Assembly (NCBI GenBank): GCA_028709385.1
Contig: JAQVXD010000009.1
Coordinates: 1 to 64,000, forward strand
DNA from: Fermentimonas sp.
Lineage (GTDB): Bacteria; Bacteroidota; Bacteroidia; Bacteroidales; Dysgonomonadaceae
DNA: 64,000 bases
Reading direction: 5' to 3'
A program made the position numbers and the translations under genes. Positions 61,347 through 64,000 of this stretch are shown piece by piece. Every line of letters starts with the position of its first letter. Positions within the stretch are counted from its first letter, which is position 1. The notes beneath the pieces were generated by a model that saw only the letters and a list, made by a program, of their open reading frames with translations, searched no databases and was not told the origin of the DNA.

Positions 61347-61827
61347 ACATCGCTATCCTCGCACAAGCCTCCGCATCTGCCAAAGCATTATGATGGTCAA
61401 TAAGTTCAAATCCAATAAAAGAAGATACTGTGTGGAGCTGGTGATTCCTTAAATCAGGGAATGCTTTTCTGGCCGTACGGCATGTGCAATAAAACTCATA
61501 CTCTGGATAAGACATTCCATATAATTCATATACTGCTTTCAAACAGCTTTTATCAAACGAACTATTGTGAGCTACAAGTGGAAGGCCGGATATTCTTTCG
61601 GCAATATCTTTCCATACATCAGGAAATGATTGTGAATCTATGGTATCCCAATATTCAATACCATGAACTTGAGTATTCCAATAAGAGTAAAAATTAGGAT
61701 TTGGCTTTATAAGGCTATAAATACGATCTGTAATTGTTCTGTTTTCAACAACCACTATACCAACGCTGCAAACGCTGGTGCGAAACTGGTTAGCTGTTTC
61801 AAAATCTATAGCTGCAAATGTTTTCAT
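61336..61827 (-). CDS. DEDDh exonuclease (DnaQ-like)
   Basis: This 163-residue protein is a stand-alone 3'-5' exonuclease of the DNA polymerase III epsilon type. Catalytic residues are D8 and E10 in IDFETA, D92 in SSFDKS, H146 in HHNALAD and D151. The size is that of the bare exonuclease domain, so it may trim DNA or RNA in repair. It is convergent with the WYL gene. The next minus-strand gene upstream is the DEAD-box helicase, 75 bases away. Confidence 0.9.
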   Translation of the reverse strand: MKTFAAIDFETANQFRTSVCSVGIVVVENRTITDRIYSLIKPNPNFYSYWNTQVHGIEYWDTIDSQSFPDVWKDIAERISGLPLVAHNSSFDKSCLKAVYELYGMSYPEYEFYCTCRTARKAFPDLRNHQLHTVSSFIGFELIDHHNALADAEACARIAMSIL

Positions 61828-61902
61828 GTAAAATCAGGCGATCAATGTTTTACAAATGTAAAAATTATAAAGCTATTTATGATAATAACTGGAATCCTTT
61901 AC

Positions 61903-63024
61903 TCAAGCCGAAACAACACTGCTCAGCTTTTTGCCCGTTAATTTCTGAATATCGTTAAGCATCATACGTTCGTGGGGAGCACAGAATGAAAGAGCGGTTC
62001 CGGTTTTACCGGCACGACCGGTGCGTCCAATACGGTGAACATATGTTTCGGCCACGTCGGGCAGGTCGTAATTGATAACCATCTCGAGGTCTGCAATGTC
62101 GATACCCCTTGCGGCGATATCGGTTGCAATGATTACTCTTGTTTTACCCGATTTGAAATTGGTGAGCGCACGCTGTCGCGCATTCTGTGATTTGTTGCCG
62201 TGGATTGCTTCGCACCCTATTCCTTTTTTGTTGAGTATACGTGCAATTTTGTCTGCCCCGTGCTTTGTGCGTGAGAATACGAGTACGGATTTACTTTGTA
62301 CTTTTTGAAGTACGTTAAACAGCAGGTTGCCTTTCTCGGGTTTTTCTACATAATAGAGGTGCTGCTCTACTGTATCTACTGCAGAGGAGGCCGGGGTTAC
62401 TTCCACTCTGACGGGCTTATATAATATCGTCCTGGACAGCTTTGTTATTGCCGGGGGCATGGTTGCAGAGAAAAAGAGCGTCTGCCTTTGATTGGGCAGC
62501 AGGGGCAGCAGTCGTTTGATGTCGTTTACAAATCCCATATCAAGCATCCGGTCGGCTTCGTCAAGGACAAAGTGACTGATGTTACTTAGTGATATATGCT
62601 TTTGTGCGATTAAGTCAAGCAGTCGCCCCGGGGTGGCTGTTAATATATCTACTCCGTTTTTCAACTGATTTACCTGAGAACGTTGATTTACTCCTCCGAA
62701 TATTACTGCATGACGCAGGTTGGTATGCCGGCTATAATCTCCGAAGCTCTCGTCGATCTGTATCGCCAGCTCCCTTGTTGGGGTTAGTATGAGCGCTTTT
62801 ATCCCGTTTCTTACACCTTTTGCACGAGGCTGATTTAACATCTGAATTATTGGAATTGCGAAAGCAGCGGTCTTGCCGGTGCCTGTCTGTGCTATGCCTA
62901 ATATGTCTCTGCCGTCAAGTGCTACAGGGATTGCCTGTTCTTGTATTGGTGTTGGTGTTTGGTATTCTTTATCGGTTAATGCCTTTAAAATAGGCTCTGA
63001 AATTTTTAGTTCTTTAAATGTCAT
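61903..63024 (-). CDS. RhlE-like DEAD-box RNA helicase
   Basis: The 373-residue protein is a compact DEAD-box helicase with Q motif TPTPIQEQAIP, AQTGTGKT, VLDEADRMLDMGF, SATMPP, and HRIGRTGRAGKTG. It has only a very short C-terminal extension. Similar proteins (RhlE) act in ribosome assembly or RNA decay. It is upstream of the exonuclease gene on the same strand, and faces the AraC-type gene across a 224-base region with a possible -7 box at 63053-63060. Confidence 0.93.
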   Translation of the reverse strand: MTFKELKISEPILKALTDKEYQTPTPIQEQAIPVALDGRDILGIAQTGTGKTAAFAIPIIQMLNQPRAKGVRNGIKALILTPTRELAIQIDESFGDYSRHTNLRHAVIFGGVNQRSQVNQLKNGVDILTATPGRLLDLIAQKHISLSNISHFVLDEADRMLDMGFVNDIKRLLPLLPNQRQTLFFSATMPPAITKLSRTILYKPVRVEVTPASSAVDTVEQHLYYVEKPEKGNLLFNVLQKVQSKSVLVFSRTKHGADKIARILNKKGIGCEAIHGNKSQNARQRALTNFKSGKTRVIIATDIAARGIDIADLEMVINYDLPDVAETYVHRIGRTGRAGKTGTALSFCAPHERMMLNDIQKLTGKKLSSVVSA

Positions 63025-63052
63025 AAAATGTGTGTGTGATTAATATCGGGGA

Positions 63053-63060
63053 CAAAAGTA
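63053..63060 (-). promoter_or_regulatory. Possible -7 box for the DEAD-box helicase
   Basis: TACTTTTG on the minus strand fits TAnnTTTG and is 29 bases from the ATG. No clear -33 element is seen. Confidence 0.3.
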
Positions 63061-63248
63061 CTACAAATGTTTGTCTTTATACTATTTATATCATTTATCA
63101 TCTGTGGGGTGTCAAATTATACGAATTGCAACTATTCCCTCCACAAACTGTTTAACTGTATAGAAAAGATTTAAGTAGTTCTCGACTTTCTTATAATATA
63201 AAAGAAAAGAAGTTCATTTAAATCGCTGTTCTCTGGTTAAAAAAAGTG

Positions 63249-63809
63249 ATGAAAATATATATTAAATATATGGTTAGCCTTCGCTGCAAAATGGTGGTGA
63301 AAGAGGAGTTGAAAAAGCTTGGACTTCATTTTGTTGTGGTAGATTTGGGCGAAGTAGAAATTATTGAAGACATGACCCAAAGTCAACACGATGCGCTGAA
63401 AGCAGCATTATTAAAATCAGGACTTGAATTGATGGACGACAAGCGTTCTGTCCTGATTGAGAAAATAAAAAATGTAATAATCGAAATGGTACATTATTCT
63501 GATGAATTACCTAAAGTGAATTATTCAGATTATATCAGCGATAAATTAAACTATGATTATACCTATCTCTCTAATCTGTTTTCAGAAGTGAAGGGCACTA
63601 CTATTCAACAGTATATTATTTTACATAAAATAGAAAGGGTAAAAGAATTGATTTTGTATGAGGAGTTAAACCTTACAGAGATTTCATACTTGTTGCAATA
63701 CAGCAGTGTAGCACATTTGTCAAACCAGTTTAAAAAAGTCACAGGGCTTACCCCAACACAATTTAAATCGCTTAAGAACAAACGCCGAAAATTAATTGAA
63801 GATCTCTGA
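63249..63809 (+). CDS. AraC-type regulator with ferredoxin-like N-terminal domain
   Basis: The ATG at 63249 (186 residues) is preferred to a GTG one codon earlier. The C-terminal half (about 85-183) is an AraC-type double helix-turn-helix with SDYISDKLNYDYTYLSNLFSE and LTEISYLLQYSSVAHLSNQFKK, followed by GLTPTQF. The N-terminal part (about 1-65) has a beta-alpha-beta pattern with SLRCKMVVKEELKKLGLH, resembling a heavy-metal-associated domain without its CxxC motif. It could sense a metal or small ligand. The downstream cupin gene begins 110 bases later and may be regulated. Confidence 0.85.
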   Translation: MKIYIKYMVSLRCKMVVKEELKKLGLHFVVVDLGEVEIIEDMTQSQHDALKAALLKSGLELMDDKRSVLIEKIKNVIIEMVHYSDELPKVNYSDYISDKLNYDYTYLSNLFSEVKGTTIQQYIILHKIERVKELILYEELNLTEISYLLQYSSVAHLSNQFKKVTGLTPTQFKSLKNKRRKLIEDL

Positions 63810-63852
63810 TCCTAATCAGTAAACTATGTAACATAAAAGGTTGAGTATGTAA

Positions 63853-63881
63853 TTGCTTTCAGTTTTGTTCATTTATCTTTG
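63853..63881 (+). promoter_or_regulatory. Bacteroidales-type promoter for the cupin gene
   Basis: TTG (63853-63855) and TATCTTTG (63874-63881) with an 18-base spacer match the Bacteroidota consensus. The -7 box lies 38 bases before the ATG at 63920, after the AraC stop, so the cupin gene probably has its own transcript. Confidence 0.6.
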
Positions 63882-63919
63882 TATAAAACAGATTCTTTAA
63901 ATTCCCGAAAAAAAAGATT

Positions 63920-64000
63920 ATGAACTCTTTAGAAAAAACAGAAATAGAAAAATCCAAATCGCACATTATTGTCGAAATTATTGAATATATGCCCAATGCA
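63920..64000 (+). CDS. Start of a probable cupin-domain protein (cut by window edge)
   Basis: The frame is open from the ATG at 63920 to the window end. It gives 27 residues, beginning MNSLEKTEIEKSKSHIIV and ending EYMPNA. This resembles the opening of small cupin-fold proteins of Bacteroidales, but the cupin barrel itself is beyond the window, so the call is provisional. A good promoter precedes it. Confidence 0.5.
   Translation, partial: MNSLEKTEIEKSKSHIIVEIIEYMPNA

Noticed and set aside
1-64000. tRNA or rRNA genes, insertion sequences, prophage
   Set aside because: I looked in all longer intergenic regions on both strands and saw no tRNA T-arm pattern, rRNA sequence, transposase or integrase; a dedicated search could still find a missed tRNA.

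Overview
The window is a stretch of chromosome from a member of the Bacteroidota, almost certainly order Bacteroidales. The evidence is an intact BatABCDE aerotolerance operon, the nusB-yajC-YbbR-coaE block, a uppS-bamA-skp-skp block with a DUF6089 barrel, NigD-like, DUF4294 and DUF6242 proteins, and many TAnnTTTG (-7) promoter boxes with few Shine-Dalgarno sequences. The family is uncertain; a Dysgonomonadaceae/Porphyromonadaceae-like organism is a guess. DNA is moderately AT-rich by eye (not computed). I saw no rRNA, tRNA, CRISPR array, insertion sequence, prophage or integrase. About 60 protein genes, nearly all intact and mostly housekeeping, fill the window.

Layout: 0-6 kb holds tyrA, an exported cyclophilin, an LptF/LptG permease with tgt, then lipA and lipB. 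6-15 kb is one plus-strand operon: MoxR ATPase, DUF58 protein, a membrane protein, BatA, BatB, BatC, BatD, BatE, perhaps ending in a PAP2 phosphatase. 15-17 kb has a small HTH protein and a fused UspA-type stress protein. 17-25 kb is minus-strand envelope biogenesis (DUF6089 barrel, uppS, bamA, two Skp chaperones), a DUF6242 lipoprotein and ribD. 25-28 kb carries prmC, recX, comF-like, pyrE and an SRPBCC-like protein. 28-33.5 kb is a minus-strand group: NigD-like lipoprotein, YgiQ-type radical SAM protein, SulP transporter, DUF4294 protein. 33.7-39.2 kb is an acyl-CoA ligase, leuS and a YitT membrane protein. 39-45 kb is a large FAD/Fe-S dehydrogenase, a small winged-helix protein, coaE, YbbR, yajC and nusB. 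45-54 kb holds a GH20 hexosaminidase, rplY (Ctc-type)-pth-S4 protein, comB, kdsA-maf, an aspartokinase and hflX. 54-64 kb holds a small barrel with mnmA, then recJ, recQ, an unknown gene, a WYL regulator, a DEDDh exonuclease, an RhlE-like helicase, an AraC-type regulator and the start of a cupin gene cut by the window edge.

Functionally the window combines lipoate synthesis, outer-membrane assembly (Lpt permease, Bam, Skp, UppS, KdsA), translation and tRNA modification (Tgt, MnmA, LeuRS, Pth, L25), stress and aerotolerance (Bat, Usp) and DNA repair (RecJ, RecQ, RecX). I found no clear new multi-gene system. The most noteworthy points are a tRNA-guanine transglycosylase whose three zinc cysteines are replaced, a 42-residue Gly/Tyr tract in the BamA barrel encoded by slippage-prone DNA, an uncharacterised Bat-operon protein that resembles the C-terminus of BatD, a repair-gene neighbourhood containing a WYL regulator and an unknown protein, and an ectoine-type aspartokinase without ectoine genes nearby.
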